Assembly: GCF_018687715.1 (NCBI RefSeq) | Contig: NC_056760.1 | Coordinates: 42,531,001-42,595,000 of the forward strand | DNA from: Carya illinoinensis | Lineage: Eukaryota; Streptophyta; Magnoliopsida; Fagales; Juglandaceae | DNA length: 64,000 bases | Reading direction: 5' to 3' | Shown here: piece by piece, positions 35,880 to 48,588 of the stretch | How the letters are laid out: every line of letters begins with the position of its first letter | Position numbering within the stretch: the stretch's first letter is position 1 | The notes under the pieces: model-generated | The model's database searches: none | Told to the model about the DNA's origin: nothing | The model's input: only the letters and a program-made list of their open reading frames with translations | Made by a program: the position numbers and the translations under genes

Positions 35880-38014
35880 ATGGCCACAGATGCCTCCCCG
35901 CAATTCCGGGGTGTGCCGCAATCCCCCGAGTTCCATACTGCAATATCGGTATCGCCGCCGACCCACGACGGCCTCGAGTTCTGGCAGTTCATGATTGCCG
36001 GTTCCATAGCCGGCTCGGTTGAGCACATGGCGATGTTTCCGGTTGATACTCTGAAAACCCGGATGCAGGCCCTTGGTGCAGGGTCTTGCGCGGTTCAACC
36101 GGTGGGAGTCCGGCAAGCACTCGGCTCGATTTTGAGGATCGAGGGCACTGCTGGGCTCTACCGCGGTATCGGAGCAATGGGGCTTGGTGCAGGACCGGCC
36201 CACGCAGTGTACTTTTCAGTGTATGAGTTCTGCAAAGAGGCTTTTTCGGGTGGGAATCCGAATAACTCGGCTGCTCACGCCGTGTCGGGGGTATTCGCGA
36301 CGGTAGCGAGCGATGCCGTGATAACACCGATGGATATGGTGAAGCAGAGGTTGCAGTTGAAAAGTAGTCCTTACAAAGGTGTGGCGGACTGTGTGAAGAG
36401 GGTTTTAATGGAGGAAGGGATCGGAGCCTTCTACGCGTCGTATCGAACCACGGTAGTGATGAATGCGCCGTTTACGGCTGTTCATTTCTCGACTTACGAG
36501 GCTGCGAAGAGAGGTTTGATGGAGATTTCTCCGGAGAATGCAGAGGATGAGAGGTTGGTGGTTCATGCCACCGCCGGAGCTGCTGCTGGAGCTCTGGCGG
36601 CGGCTTTGACAACTCCGCTTGATGTTGTGAAAACTCAGCTGCAGTGCCAGGTAACGACTTTCACTTGACATCCATCCATCGTGATTCATGCCCTTAACTG
36701 ATTTCTTTAAGGTTCAAGGTTTCATTCTGTTTGAGTTCAATCGTCAACAAGAATGACATGTCAACTTCAGTACAAACATATCAAACTTGAACTACACTTA
36801 GGACCTGGAGTAACATTAATGTTGCTTACAGTATATTGCAATGATTAGTGGGCTGTCAAAATCGTGTTAATGGTTCGTGTCGTGTCGTGTCAAAATATGT
36901 ATATTATATTATATAGGTTAACTCTAACTCGATCTGTTGAGTTTATTGTGTCAAAATCTTAATAAAATGGGTAATGTCATGTCAACTATTTTTGACGTAT
37001 TAGTGAATATTACAAAATATGTTAACATGACATAATACGACCTGTTTCAAACTATTTATATAAATAGATTGAATAGACTTAAAATTAACGAAACTGTTTA
37101 TATAAATAGATTGAATAGATTTGAAATTAACTCATTTGACCTGATTAAATTTAACATAATTTTATATAAATGTTAAAATCACAATATCTGTAAAAATTAT
37201 AAAACTAACTACAAGTCCAAAATTACAATCCAAATAATAAAAATATCGAAATTAAAATTCTAACAATTTTACTTTTAGGTATAAGGATATAATTATAACT
37301 TTAACTTTCTTAACGTGTTATAACAGGTCAAAACAGGTTGATCTATTATCAACTTGCTAAATAAGCAATTATATCTTAACAGGTCAACCCGTTTTGATCC
37401 GAACTTAGTAAGACTAAACCCTAATCCGCTATTATCAGGTCGTGTTCGTGTTGGGTTAACGGATAGTGTAACATATTGCCACCTCTATATTCATATACTG
37501 TCACAAGATCATGTTCTATTATTAAAAATCAGATTTTATAAACAATTTTTTCATGTGGAAATAGCTGCAGATAATCAATCCATTTATTTACTTCCAAGAG
37601 ATTTTTCAGCCTTCTATAATCATTCCTTGAAACCCTAGTGGCTCAAGTGTTCTCTGTTACCACTTCTCAAGCGTTTCCGGTTCTAGTGTGTGTTGTGGAG
37701 ATGAAAAATCGAGGCCGATGGTTTAGTAGCATTTCTTTCTAAGATTTTACATGTATAGCTTGCCATTATTGCATGTCAAGGTTACCCTTCTGTTTGCGCA
37801 GGGCGTCTGTGGATGTGACAGATTTTCTAGTAGTTCGATTGGGGATGTAATTCAAAGCATTGTGTCAAAGGAAGGATATCGAGGGCTCATGAGAGGATGG
37901 ATTCCCAGAATGCTGTTCCATGCACCTGCTGCTGCAATCTGCTGGTCTACTTATGAAGCATCAAAAACATTTTTCCAACGACTCGGGGGCAGCAACTCGT
38001 CCGTTAACTACTGA
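35880..38014 (+). CDS. MIT: Mitochondrial iron transporter, mitoferrin type (mitochondrial carrier family)
   Basis: Mitoferrins move iron across the inner mitochondrial membrane for Fe-S and heme synthesis. Two exons, 35880-36650 and 37802-38014, join in phase 0 to give 327 residues. Three carrier repeats each open with the signature PxDxxKxRxQ-like motif: PVDTLKTRMQ from 54, PMDMVKQRLQ from 150 and PLDVVKTQLQ from 246, with Gln at the usual Arg in the third. The GxxxG-like helix GSIAGSVEHMAMFP and the mid-protein stretch YRTTVVMNAPFTAVHFSTYE are typical of plant MIT1/MIT2. The C-terminal exon has the RGWIPRMLFHAPAAAICWSTYE block. The single intron (36651-37801) carries a repeat also found at 1410-1957. 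The gene lies divergent to ferritin across 4.6 kb. Confidence 0.95.
36850..37490 (+). repeat. Dispersed AT-rich repeat, copy B (hAT-like ends) in mitoferrin intron
   Basis: It aligns over most of its length with 1410-1957. Shared blocks include TAAAAATTATAAAACTAACTA, TATAAGGRTATAATTATAA and GGTCAACCCGTTTTGATYC. It ends GCCACCTCTA, the reverse complement of TAGAGGTGGC, matching the hAT-like start TAGTGGGCTGTC only roughly. It is longer than copy A because of an internal duplication of TTTATATAAATAGATTGAATAG. Confidence 0.65.
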
Positions 38015-38649
38015 GGGGCCAAAACCTATGGAATCTACAGACAGCTCTTTTAGGCGATCACCAATTGGAATTAAGAAACAGCTCTAATTTGTAACTGCAG
38101 CAAGTAGCATTTGAGTTGAACATAATCATCATATTCTGAAACCCAGCCACCGTCCATTTTAGTGGTGGTGGTATTTAACCCAAAAGGGTTGGGTTCATAT
38201 GTATAATATTATATACATGATGATGCAGAATGTTGTGCTCATGTCGAGTAATTTTCATACAATGCCAGTCACGGTGGGAATACTGGTTGTATACCCACAT
38301 GTATTTGGCTACTTAACAATAAAAAGATTGGCTACTTCTTAACTATTGCTGAAATGATGCCACTGCCTGATACTGCTTTGTTCTTGCACAGTTTTCATGA
38401 CATTGAAGTTTTGTGCTTGGTCATTCCAGATTTCAGAGCTGGGAGAACCTTGTCCTACCAGCAAAGAATTTTTCATTGAATCTGTGGGGGGTAATATTGT
38501 AGCTAGAGACCATAGTTAGAAGAAACAATTATCATGGAGAAAAGCTGAAATATATTAACATTTTGATTCCTAGTTTTTAGCATCTTTGAAGTCCAGAACT
38601 ATAAGATTCCTAGTTAGAATATGCTTTTAGGCGCCTAACAGTTCATTGA

Positions 38650-38720
38650 GCACCAGTGGTCTAGTGGTAGAATAGTACCCTGCCACGGTACAGACCCGGG
38701 TTCGATTCCCGGCTGGTGCA
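38650..38720 (+). tRNA. tRNA-Gly (GCC)
   Basis: A 71-nucleotide sequence with acceptor stem GCACCAG/CTGGTGC and discriminator A. The D-arm is GGTCTAGTGGTAG, the anticodon loop CTGCCAC gives GCC, and the T-arm is CCGGGTTCGATTCCCGG. It is followed at once by ATTTTTTTG, a Pol III terminator. It decodes GGC and GGU. Confidence 0.97.
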
Positions 38721-39393
38721 ATTTTTTTGTTTTTTTACATTGACTCTACTGTCAAATGCTGGCGAACCACAACTTCCCACGAGATTACTGTTCTTTCATT
38801 TTTTTTCATTCAGGTGCTTAATTTCTGTTCTTCCATTTAAGGGTCTTTTGGGGGCTTGTCAAGAGCTCTCCTCAGTCCCAACCCTTCTAGTCTACGTAGC
38901 ATTCATCTACAAATATTATGAAGACACACCGGAGTCTCAAATATATTGCCCAAAAGAAAATGGATTTCAAGATATTTTGGCAGAACAGAAACATTAGATG
39001 TACTCACAGAAGTATGGGCAGTCACAGAAATTTCACATTGATGTCAGCCTGTAGCCTATGGGCGAATAAATCGATCATCCATCCCTCTACATCCTCCGCT
39101 TAAATTAACTACTACACCCTTCATTACCTGACTCCATTCACTTTCGAACTTGTCTCACTGAATGAGCCCATAAATACAAAACGCTCAAGAGACACATACT
39201 CACTGCGACCATCAAACATTACAAAACACAAATAAGTCCACCGGATAACGACTATTCAACACCATAGGGAATATGATTCGATCATTTAACAGGTCTTTCT
39301 CATTACAGTACCCAATCATGGAGGAGGCAAGCAAGCAGGTCCAGGCACTAAAAAGTACAAGTTATCAACATAATAACCCATAATCATCCTGCC
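38721..39393. other. Spacer between tRNA-Gly and the DUF538 gene
   Basis: It contains the poly-T terminator and probably the 3'UTR of the leftward DUF538 gene. The short frames at 38716-39103 have no recognised content. Confidence 0.4.
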
Positions 39394-41781
39394 TTAGAAC
39401 TTATCTACAATTATACCATCTCTAAGAAACTCATATGCCTCTCTGCTCCTGGTTTTCTTCATCCCAGCTGTAAAATGTAGTTTCGATCCATCAGATGAGA
39501 TACAGGTCACTTTTACCCATATCATCACCTTTGTCTTCATCCCCTCTATATCTACTAGCTTTCCTTTCTCCAGATAGCCAGTGATAGTGGTGGAGAAGCG
39601 CAAGACAGATGAGTCCCTGTAGCCCACCTCACAAATTGCTGGTATGTAAACTGTAAGCTTTCTTGTCTCTTCATTGAACTCATAGTTGGTGGCATCACGA
39701 GGGAAGATTCCTACTGCCATATCATACTCCTTTAGCAGCTCTGGCAATGGCTTTTGCATTTTTCCTGCATAGACAAACATTGAAAATATTGTTGGGACTC
39801 TACACTAATGAGAAACAAGGAGTATGCATTAAGAATGACGGATTCTGTTACTAAAAGTGAAGAATGTATCATCTTATTTCCTAGTCGTGCCTACTGAATT
39901 CCATCAATGTCAAATCACACTTGTCTCATCTTTTCCATTCTAAAATTGATACAATTCCCAAGTAAGCAGATCTAATTTGAGTCAGTTAGGAGTCGAACAC
40001 TTGCAAAAAGCAGTTGGGACGGGACGATAGATAATGTTGTAAATGACAAATTAAACACCAAAGTTCATTATCATACAAAGTGGCCATGGATATCTACTCT
40101 TCTACTAATGAATTTTAAAGCAATTCAGTAAGCGTATTTAAGGAATAGCAATTTAAAAACTTCTCTCATATGCAAAGCACTATCATTGAAAGTGTACAAC
40201 AATATATAGAAAACACAAACCTTTGATTTTATTAACCAGCCATTTGGTTCCACCTTCAATACTGGTTGACAGTGACTGATTGCAGTGTGAAAAAATGTCA
40301 GAAAGAAGTACATGAAAAAATAATCAAGTAATGACAGTAGTAAAAAGGTTGGACGCTAAATGTGAATGGTTATATCTTTACCCGGATTATTTTTCTTTTT
40401 TGATAAATAAGGGATCTTTACGTGCATTACTAATACATGCAAGCACATTTTCCGTTGAGTATGTTTTTATCCCCAGGTGATTTCTTAACTTCGAGTCACT
40501 AACCTGAGATTTAAAAAGTTGCACTTTACTCATATCCTTTAATTTTCATCTGCCCCAATATTTTTTTCTTTCGGGAAGTAAATTTTGTTCCCACATGTGT
40601 AAATTAGAAGTCTAGAAAGAGAGTGGAAAATAAAACAAAAAGCATATTAGCATTACACCTGAATACATTAAAATAATGAAACAAAAGCAAATAAAATCAG
40701 TCCTTGTGTGGGTAAGGCCCTAAGTTGAATTCAACCCAATCGCATTAAAGTATCATTTCCTCCAATTTATTTTAAGAACAGGGAGGGTAATGAAAAAGAT
40801 CTTTAACTGAAACTTCGATTTAAGTGCACGTGCTTCTTGATAAAATTTTAAAGAGGCTCCCACTTGGTTCATCGAAGCTTAACTACCCCTTCTCATGTTT
40901 GGAATACTTTACTCACCTTCCATTATCTTAAATACTTCTTATGCTATTAAAATAGCCACAAACTGATCCATTTATCAATTTTATCCAGTGAATTAAACAA
41001 GCAATGATCAAGTCCAGCAATTTCTTCATAATTAAAAAAGCAGAAGTTCTATTCGTCCACGTGAAAGTTTTTTAAGTAGTAGAAAACTAAACGTTTCACA
41101 TGGAAGAATAGAACTTCTTGTTTCTAACCATCTCAAATTCTGAAGATATGGGATTAAATGAACCAATCCCTAATTTCTATCCACGCAAACTACATGTGCA
41201 TAATTGTAAATCTATGTAAAACAGCACTTACCACAACAAAAAAGGGCGTAAATTTAAATATCACTCTGATTTAAGTTCTCGACTAAACCCGTTTTCTTTT
41301 CTTCCAAGCTATTCGGCATAATCCCAAAGTATATTTATTTATTCTTTCTTTATATAGACATTTTAAAACACAACCGAAAATATGTTCGTTTGAATGAGAC
41401 AAACCTCATTGGTTTCCGAATTACGCTAATTTAATTACTTCCCAATATTTGGGATTATATCAATTAAATATATCAATTAAGTGATCCAAAATTCCTGAGC
41501 CCAAGTAAATATATCAATTAAATGATCCAAAATTTAACAACTATTCTCCTAAACAGAAATCGTAGAAACCCTAATTCAAATGATAGCTTCAGGATACAAA
41601 GAAACAGCTTTTCCATCAGGCGAATATGCTAACGAAATTTAGCAAATAAAAGGAGATAAAGCAGAGAGAGAGAGAGAGAGGGGGGCAAGCGCACGTTGAA
41701 GTCATCACCGACGGAGTTGATCTCCTTATTAGCCCTCTTGCTGAACCAGTACGAGCCGACCTTGTTCAATACCTCATCCAT
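39394..41781 (-). CDS. DUF538 family protein (At5g01610-like)
   Basis: Three exons, 41695-41781, 40221-40275 and 39394-39764, give 170 residues in frame. The N-terminus MDEVLNKVGSYWFSKRANKE and the linker LSTSIEGGTKWLVNKIKG precede the DUF538 domain. That domain reads PLPELLKEYDMAVGIFPRD, NYEFNEETRKLTVYIPAICEV, RFSTTITGYLEKGKLVDIEG and GMKTKVMIWVKV. The C-terminus is an Arg-Glu rich helix ending VDKF. DUF538 proteins form a plant-specific beta-barrel fold and no enzymatic role is established. There is no signal peptide, as in the At5g01610 subgroup. Intron 1 is about 1.4 kb. A GA tract (41663-41682) lies just inside intron 1. Confidence 0.93.
41663..41682. repeat. (GA)n tract in DUF538 intron 1
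   Basis: A short GA dinucleotide run next to the first donor site; CT in the transcript. Confidence 0.8.
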
Positions 41782-42559
41782 TGTTGGTGGAAACGGCGGA
41801 TATTCGGTTCTCTCTCCCTCTCTTGATCTCTTCAAACGTAATGGAGAGATATCTCCACCAATGCAGACGATTTCTTGAGAGCGAAAGTTCGTCTCGACTC
41901 TATTTTTCCACGACGACTTATCAGAAATTCTAGACTTCTTTAATTCTTATTTTGTTGGCCTTGCATTTGAATTTTTGGTATTTTCGATTTAATTATTAGA
42001 ATGAAGAGCGGTGATACTCAGACCGCTCGTTTATATAGCTAGTTGCTTTTATATTTTTTTTTATTATTTTTTTATTTTTTAAAAATATATCTTTTAATAT
42101 ATTTTAATATTTTAAAAAAAAATAAAAAAATATATTAATATATTTAAAATTACTTCTTTAATCACGAAGTAAAAAAAGAAATTTACCCAATAGTACACTG
42201 TAGCGGTCACCTATAGGCAGCATACAAGCTTTATTCTAGAATAAAATATTTGGATATCGATGACTACTGGTATATTATTTTGGAATGAAGGATTTTATTG
42301 ATAATTTCAATATTACACATCACATATAATTTTTTAATTTTATTTTTATTTTTTCCTTATCAAATATATAATGTATAGATGATAAATAAAAATATTCAAT
42401 TAATTTAAAAAAATAAAATTAATTTAAAAAAATAAAATTAATTTAAAAAAATAAAATTTATTTAAAAATATATATATAATGTGTCGTGTATAAGATGATG
42501 AGTAGCAAATTTCTTTTGAAATACATACCAATATATATATTATATAGAAAAAATATTCA

Positions 42560-43002
42560 TATATATAATTCATACTTTTTTTAATAACGGCAAATACTTC
42601 ATTCATAATAAAGACCGCATACAAATAGATCCAATTACATAATAGCATCTAACAAGATTTTAGAAACAAAGAAAATTCGGACATTGGTGTCACTATTGTA
42701 TAATGGAAAAATATAGTTACAAGCATAATTATGCACTAATCTATACACCAATATGATGTGATTGGTCATAAAATAGATTTTATTGAAAACAATATTAATT
42801 TAAATTTTAAGTATGAATAAATCAGTATTGGTACACAGATTAGTACGCGACCGTGCTTGTATATAGCAAAACTCTTGTATAATATCATCTATCATTCTAG
42901 CATGTATTGCAAACAAACGACTTGCTTCATTTCCTTGTCGTCCAATATAAGTCACTTCAAAATCCATAAACCGCCGGAGAAGTTGGATTTTTACAATAAA
43001 AG
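42560..43002 (-). mobile_element. LINE-type RNase H fragment, left part (cut by the Gypsy insertion)
   Basis: Minus-strand translation near 42870-43002 reads LLRRFMDFEVTYIGRQGN followed by EASRLFAIHARM. This matches the end of the plant retroelement RNase H-like (RVT_3) domain, with its F-x-V-x-x-x-x-R-x-x-N-x-x-A pattern. The right part of the domain lies after the Gypsy element (50726-50845). A T-rich stretch with TTCATTCATAATAAAG near 42570-42610 resembles a LINE 3' tail. A MITE is inserted within it. Confidence 0.6.
42700..42878. mobile_element. MITE, family M1 copy 1
   Basis: The left end is GAAAAATATAGTTACAAGC and the right end in reverse complement is GTTTTGCTATATACAAGC. Both continue into CACTAATCT / TACTAATCT and CCAATA, giving arms of about 40 bases. 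The reverse complement of 59463-59635 aligns throughout. Confidence 0.7.
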
Positions 43003-45172
43003 TGTGATGACCCGCTTTTGCGTGTATTTTCACTGAAGGGTTGTTTTTAATTTAATTAATATATTAGTTTATTTATTTTAAATTATTGTGTTTTAAATTG
43101 GTTTTTAATTTAATTTAATTTATTTGAGATTGTGTTTTATTTCTTTTAATTGTTTTGTGGTTTTAATCTTTTTCGGCGGTTTGTGTCGTTTTCCCGGAGT
43201 GAGGATTGGACCTCATTTCTTTTCACATTATTTTTTTTTTCCTTTTTTCTCTTTTTCCTTTTTTCTTTTTCCATTCTTTTCTTTTTCCTTTTTTTTTTCT
43301 TTTTCTTCTTTTTCTTTTTTTCTTTTTTTTCTTTCTTCTTCCCGCTCGTTCGGACCCCCCCGTGCTCTCTCTCTCTCCTCCCTCTCCCTTACGCCGGCGT
43401 CTCCTTCTCTCTACCAGACCGCCGCCGTCCGGCCACCAATCGACCCCCCACCGGTCCCATTCTCTTCCTCTCCCTCCGGTGCACCACCCCACCCAAGGTC
43501 ACCCCCAACCGGCCGGCCATTTGGCCGGAAAAAGCCCAACAAAGCCGCACGGTTTTGGCTCCGATCCGCCGCCGTCGCTCCACCTCCGGCCACCACTTCT
43601 TCACCACTTCATCACCGACTCCTTGCCGTCCTAACCCACCCATTTCCGGCCTCCAACGACCACCGGAACAGCTCCTACGAGCTTAGTTTCCGTTTTGGGT
43701 AATCCGGCCATTTCCGGCCATTCCGCCGCCACCCACGGCCGTTCATCACTTCCAATAGCTTCACAACCATCCCTAGACCATACCCTATCAATCTCGTGTT
43801 CTAGTTTGTCCCCGTTCAAAAGTGGGTTTTTCAAACCCACGGCCACAGTGAATTTTCACTGTGACGTTGCTTTTCCGGCGCCGTTTGCAAAGCCGCTTGT
43901 TTTCTAAATTTGCCGTCTAGCGCTGTAAGTATTTTCCAAACCCTACTTTCAGATTTTAATATATATTGCTCATTCAATTATTTACTGTTGTTGGTTGTTG
44001 ATTCCGGACTGAGTCCGAGGAGTTTCGGGGGTCGGATGAATGAAGGACGGAGTTGCCTGTTTAATTGTTTTATCTTGTTGGATTATTTTATTATGCATTG
44101 TTATGGCATTGCATGGTGCATGCACGTGTGTTTGTGGAATTGTGTGAAAAGCCTGTGTATTGGCGTAAGTGTATTGCGGGTGCGTGTGTATCACGAGCCC
44201 AAGCCGGGATGAGTTATTATCTCGGTGGAGCTCCTATGGTCACTCGGGAGCGGAATAAACTGAGTGATGTCCCCTGAGTTGTCGAGAGCGATGACGGGAG
44301 CGGGGCTAGGGGATGCTTGGCTACGAACGCGCCGGGCGTGGAACCAGGCATCGCCCTACTCACCGACTCCGTGGCCCTTCGCTGGCGAGGGCTAGAGGAT
44401 GCTTGGCTACGCACGCGCGGGACGCGGAACTGGGCATTGCTTGTTAAGTGTCACATGCGTGGTGGTACTCTGCGGTGTGACACTGGAGCCAGGGTGTGCG
44501 GATGACCCCTAGGGGAGGTCATGGTGCATACGGTTAAAATTGGATAATGGTTTATGAGGCCAAATGGGACTTTTGGCGTGGGCCAGATGGACTTCTGGCG
44601 AGATATTGAGCCGGATGGACTTCTGGCGAGATATTGGGCCAAATGGACTTTTGGCGGCCAAATGTGACTTTTGGCGTGTTTTTCGGAAAGGATGTGTTTT
44701 TGGGGTTTTTGGCGTGTGTGGAAAACTGGTGTTTTATGGGCTTTGTGCATTGGGCATGGTTCATGCATCTTGTTTGAGTTTTATGTGTTTTTATCTGGTA
44801 GTGTTTGGGTTTTACTTACCTGCGGTACCATTCGTGGTTCCGTAGCTTTTGGTGCAGAGTTAGAGGACGAAGAGGAGGAGGCTGAGCCCGAGGATGCGGC
44901 TCCGCCAGGTTGCTGATGCTATCTTTATATTTGTTTAAATCTGTATTTGTGTTTTGTAATATTTTATCTATGTATGTTTTAAACAGCTTGTATTACGTTA
45001 AGAAAAATTCTGGTACTTAGTTATGACTTTCGTTATCCGCTGCGTTTCCTTTTTGCACATTTGTTGCCTTTGCACACACTTGGCACCCGTCGATGGGATG
45101 GTGACCCGGGTTGTCACCATCCGGACGTCTCAATTTCCCCGTGTTCGGGCATGGGGATTTGGGGGCGCCACA
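43003..45172 (+). mobile_element. Gypsy retrotransposon, 5' LTR
   Basis: It starts TGTGATGACCCGC and ends GGGGCGCCACA. It matches the 3' LTR at 48589-50725 almost base for base, apart from scattered substitutions and small indels. It includes a long pyrimidine tract (43230-43345) and a proline-rich-looking frame that is not a gene. The flanking pentamers AAAAG (42998-43002) and AAGAG (50726-50730) are a probable target duplication with one mismatch. Confidence 0.9.
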
Positions 45173-45174
45173 GG

Positions 45175-45186
45175 TGGTATCAGAGC
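45175..45186 (+). other. Primer binding site (initiator tRNA-Met)
   Basis: TGGTATCAGAGC begins two bases after the 5' LTR, the standard plant tRNA-iMet primer site. Confidence 0.92.
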
Positions 45187-45739
45187 GGTTTGGCTCTAGG
45201 TAAAACCACATGTCCCGTAGGTAGTACCAGAATGTTTTTAAAGTTGTGTTTTGAAAATTATGTTAAGTATAGTTGTTTTATTTGTTTTATTTGTTTGGGC
45301 TTGTATGCTTGTTTTATTTTATTTAGTTATGTTTTGGCATGCTGGTTTTTTTGTTTCTTGCTGTGTAGTGCTGTTTTTGTTTTGTTGGTTTTATGATTTT
45401 TTTTTTTTGTTTTCTTAAAAGGGGTCAAAGGTTGTGTTGTGGCAGGAAGACGGTATAATCGAGGATACTATTATTAGGCATGAACATTTAGTGTAGTAGG
45501 TTTGAATTTTTAGCGATGTGGTTTGCTTGTATGATGTTGAGATCCGAAGGGAATGTCATGGTTTAGGCAATCTTTGTAAGGTGGGAACTCACGTAGCAAT
45601 GAGGAGAGGTATTAGCTTTAAGTCGCTTAAGATGATTGAGGTCAAGGTTTTGTAGAAATTATGTAACGAGGCTATAGTATAGGAGAGTGTAGGTTCAACG
45701 AACTTTAAGGATGTGTTTGAAGGGAATTTTATGTAAGGT

Positions 45740-46240
45740 TTGCGACCAGATTTATGCAAAATGGTAGTTTGCCACCGGATATCCACTTTTCAAGACTTAG
45801 TGGATGTGGCCACTCTGGTAGAGCGAGAGAATAATCTGAGTATGGGCTCCCCTCTAGGGTATAAGAGGCGGAGTTTTTCTGGTGAAGGAAGTAGCTCGGG
45901 TTCGCCTCAAAAATTTGTTCAGCGGACCGGAACTCGACCGCAAGCGGCCTCAGGTGTACGTATGGGAGAACGGGTGCCAATTTGTAGAATATGTAATAGA
46001 GCTCACGGAGGCAAGTGTCGTCTAGATAGTAACAAATGTTTTGAATGTGGTCAGACGGGGTATTTTGCTCGTGAATGCTCTAGTCAAGTTCAAGAAAGCT
46101 GTGGAGCTCTTCGCAGTGGTAGAGCTAACCAGAGGCTTTTAGGTCGGGCTCGAATGTACGCAGTGACTCTTGGTACCGTGGGAGGCGAGGCTGCGGAGAC
46201 TCAAAATGCTGGAGTCATGGCAGGTAGGGGTCTAATCTAA
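45740..46240 (+). pseudogene. Gypsy gag remnant with altered zinc knuckle
   Basis: The frame reads RPDLCKMVVCHRISTFQDL followed by VDVATLVERENNLS, the C-terminal half of plant Gypsy gag, then a Ser and Gly-rich linker. The zinc knuckle follows: CFECGQTGYFAREC has the CX2CX4-X-X4C spacing, but the His ligand is Tyr. The upstream gag sequence (45190-45739) is not open. No protease, reverse transcriptase or integrase motif was found in 46241-48575, which is AT-rich and closed in all frames. Confidence 0.75.
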
Positions 46241-48575
46241 TATTTAGTGATGAACGCCTTGTGTGGTTTATTTGTATTATCGAGGCTCAGAGAGAGTGGC
46301 ATGATCTGGGTGATCTTTTAGGGAAGTAGAATAATTGAGTTCTTTGGTTCCGTGGAGTTTATGAAATGGTCTTTAATGTAGTAGGTTGTAAGTTCAACAA
46401 ATTTCGATGTTAGATTTTATGAAGTTTCGACAAGTTTTAAAGTTTGGGGCCTTATAGATTTTAGGAATATAAGTTTATGGTAATTAAGGTGTTAGGTTCG
46501 ACAAGCTTTGGGAGGAAATAATTAAATTTCGAGTTTTAGATTTCGTGATTTGGATGAGTAATTTGGTGGCAATTGAGGCTTTAGATTTTACAAGCTTTTA
46601 AGGTGGATGATTTGGATTAAAACCACCAATCTTGAGAATTTCAGAAAATGATTTATTATCTATTAATGTTTTAGAATTTGAAAGATTTGGGAGTCGATTT
46701 TTTTCTTTTATAGGATGTAAGTTTCCTTGATCTTAGAAGTTCCGGAAGATGATTCTTATTTGATTTAAGGTTTTAGAATTGCAGAATTGAATGACTGATT
46801 TATTATAAGAATTGAGTTCTTAGTTTTACAGACTTAGTGCTGTAGCTTGATCTACTCTAGTGAGTGATTAGCTTGTAATCATTAAAATGGGGTTGATTAG
46901 AGTTGAGTTGTTAATATGAAAAATTTTTCTAGGGTAGATTTCTTTGAGGATTGGTGGTAATGATCTAGTTCGTGTATTTCTATGAGGATTGAAGATATCG
47001 AGCTAGTTTAGAAAATGATTATTGTTAACTCGAGGTTATAGTAATAGATTTTAGGATATGATTTTTATCGGTTCGGAAGAAATAGATCCATCGAGGTTTT
47101 GGAAACAATAGTTTAATTGTTGGTATTGAATTTGACTGAAGTTGAGACCTCATGTTCTGGAGACTTTTAGGAATGGATTATTAGTAGGTTTAAGGTCATT
47201 TTCAGTATAAAGCTTTAAGCGATAGCTAATTGCTGATGTTAAGGGTGTAAGTTAAGCAAATATAGGAATGATTCATGTTGTTAGGCGGATATAAATCGAG
47301 ATGATGGAAATAGTAGTAATGGGCTATTTGTGTGTTGGAATGACTATTGGTTTCGGCTAAGGACGTATGAGATCGACGTGTGATAATGGTAAATCGATTG
47401 GAGTGTTCAGTCGAAACGTGTTACTCAATGGAATGATAGTTTGAAACGACTGTTGTGTTTATCTTTAGAATTAATTGCGACTTGAAGTCATAGGAATTTA
47501 AATTGGTGAGGCTATATTTTCTTTGGAGATCAAGTATCCAGTTGGGAGAATTGAGGATATGGTTATTTAACTTGAAAGAGATCGTTAGGTCACCATGTAT
47601 GGTGTATGAGGTAATAAAGCAGTAGGATCCACGAGTGTTGTTTAATAGTTTTGATGGATTGAAGATTTAAACAGTATGACCTGTCTTGAGATTTATTTGT
47701 GAAGTGCTATTGAAGGAATTAGTTGTGTTAAAACTAGAGTTTTTGAGAGTACAAGTAGGTGGGTGAGTTACCAATAGTGTTTCGATTATGTTTAGGTGAA
47801 GTCAATGGTATTTTATAGTGAATTAGTTATTGCAAGATTAGATGTTATTCAAAATATAAGTTATGAGTCTGAAGTATGGGATATCAGATAGAAGTTATAG
47901 GCGCTCTCGTTGGTTGGCCGGGAAGGACTTGGGCCTTTTGGAGATGTTTCTTATCTTTACAAGAGACATGTATTTTGGGATGATATTATGTGTTTTCAAA
48001 TTGGGGCCTGGAGGTTGTTTAGTACTGGTTTCTGCCATCAATCAATGGATATATTTCTATGGAATCTTGATTTTCGTTTGGGGCAGCGATGGCCACCCGA
48101 GGAAGGAGTGGAGATTTGTGGTTTTTGGAAGTATATGATTCTCTATGGAAATGTGGTAAAGGTTTTCTTGTGGTTAGGTGTGGATTGAGATTGTATTTCA
48201 TGATATTAATTTTTGAGGACATAGCCTTTATGTTTTTTGGTGAGTTATCAGAGTGCACGTGAAAGCATGATTTTTGGAGATTCCTAGAAGTTCAAACTTT
48301 GAGTTGATTTTGAGGAAATAGTAGTGATTCGAAGTTTTGATGGGAGATTAATCTTTTGGTCGTGCAATTTGGTTTATTGATGGTTAATTTTGGAAGTGAC
48401 TATTAGGTTACCAAAGTTGGAATGGAATGAAAGTTTGGAAGGTAAAGCAAAGACGTCGTTGATATTAGTAATTTATGGTGTGAAGATAATAACCAGTGAA
48501 TTTGTTGGGAGTTGTATCCTGTATCTTAGGCGCTGGTGTTTGATCTTGCAAATTTCGAGGACGAAATTTGTTTTT
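46241..48575 (+). mobile_element. Gypsy internal region without recognisable pol
   Basis: About 2.3 kb in which only short frames occur; the frames at 47863-48258 have no family match. The very end (AATTTCGAGGACGAAATTTG) retains the usual sequence that precedes the polypurine tract of chromovirus-type Gypsy elements. This suggests a degenerate or non-autonomous internal domain. Confidence 0.6.
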
Positions 48576-48588
48576 AAGGGGGGGAGGA
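48576..48588 (+). other. Polypurine tract of the Gypsy element
   Basis: AAGGGGGGGAGGA lies directly before the 3' LTR start TGTGATG, the priming site for plus-strand DNA. Confidence 0.9.

Noticed and set aside
35789..36689. Minus-strand frames over the mitoferrin exon
   Set aside because: Antisense shadows of a clearly coding carrier exon.
43124..43846. Long Phe and Pro-rich open frames in several phases, repeated at 48710-49285
   Set aside because: They lie inside the two Gypsy LTRs, arise from the pyrimidine tract and GC-rich leader, and recur in both LTR copies.
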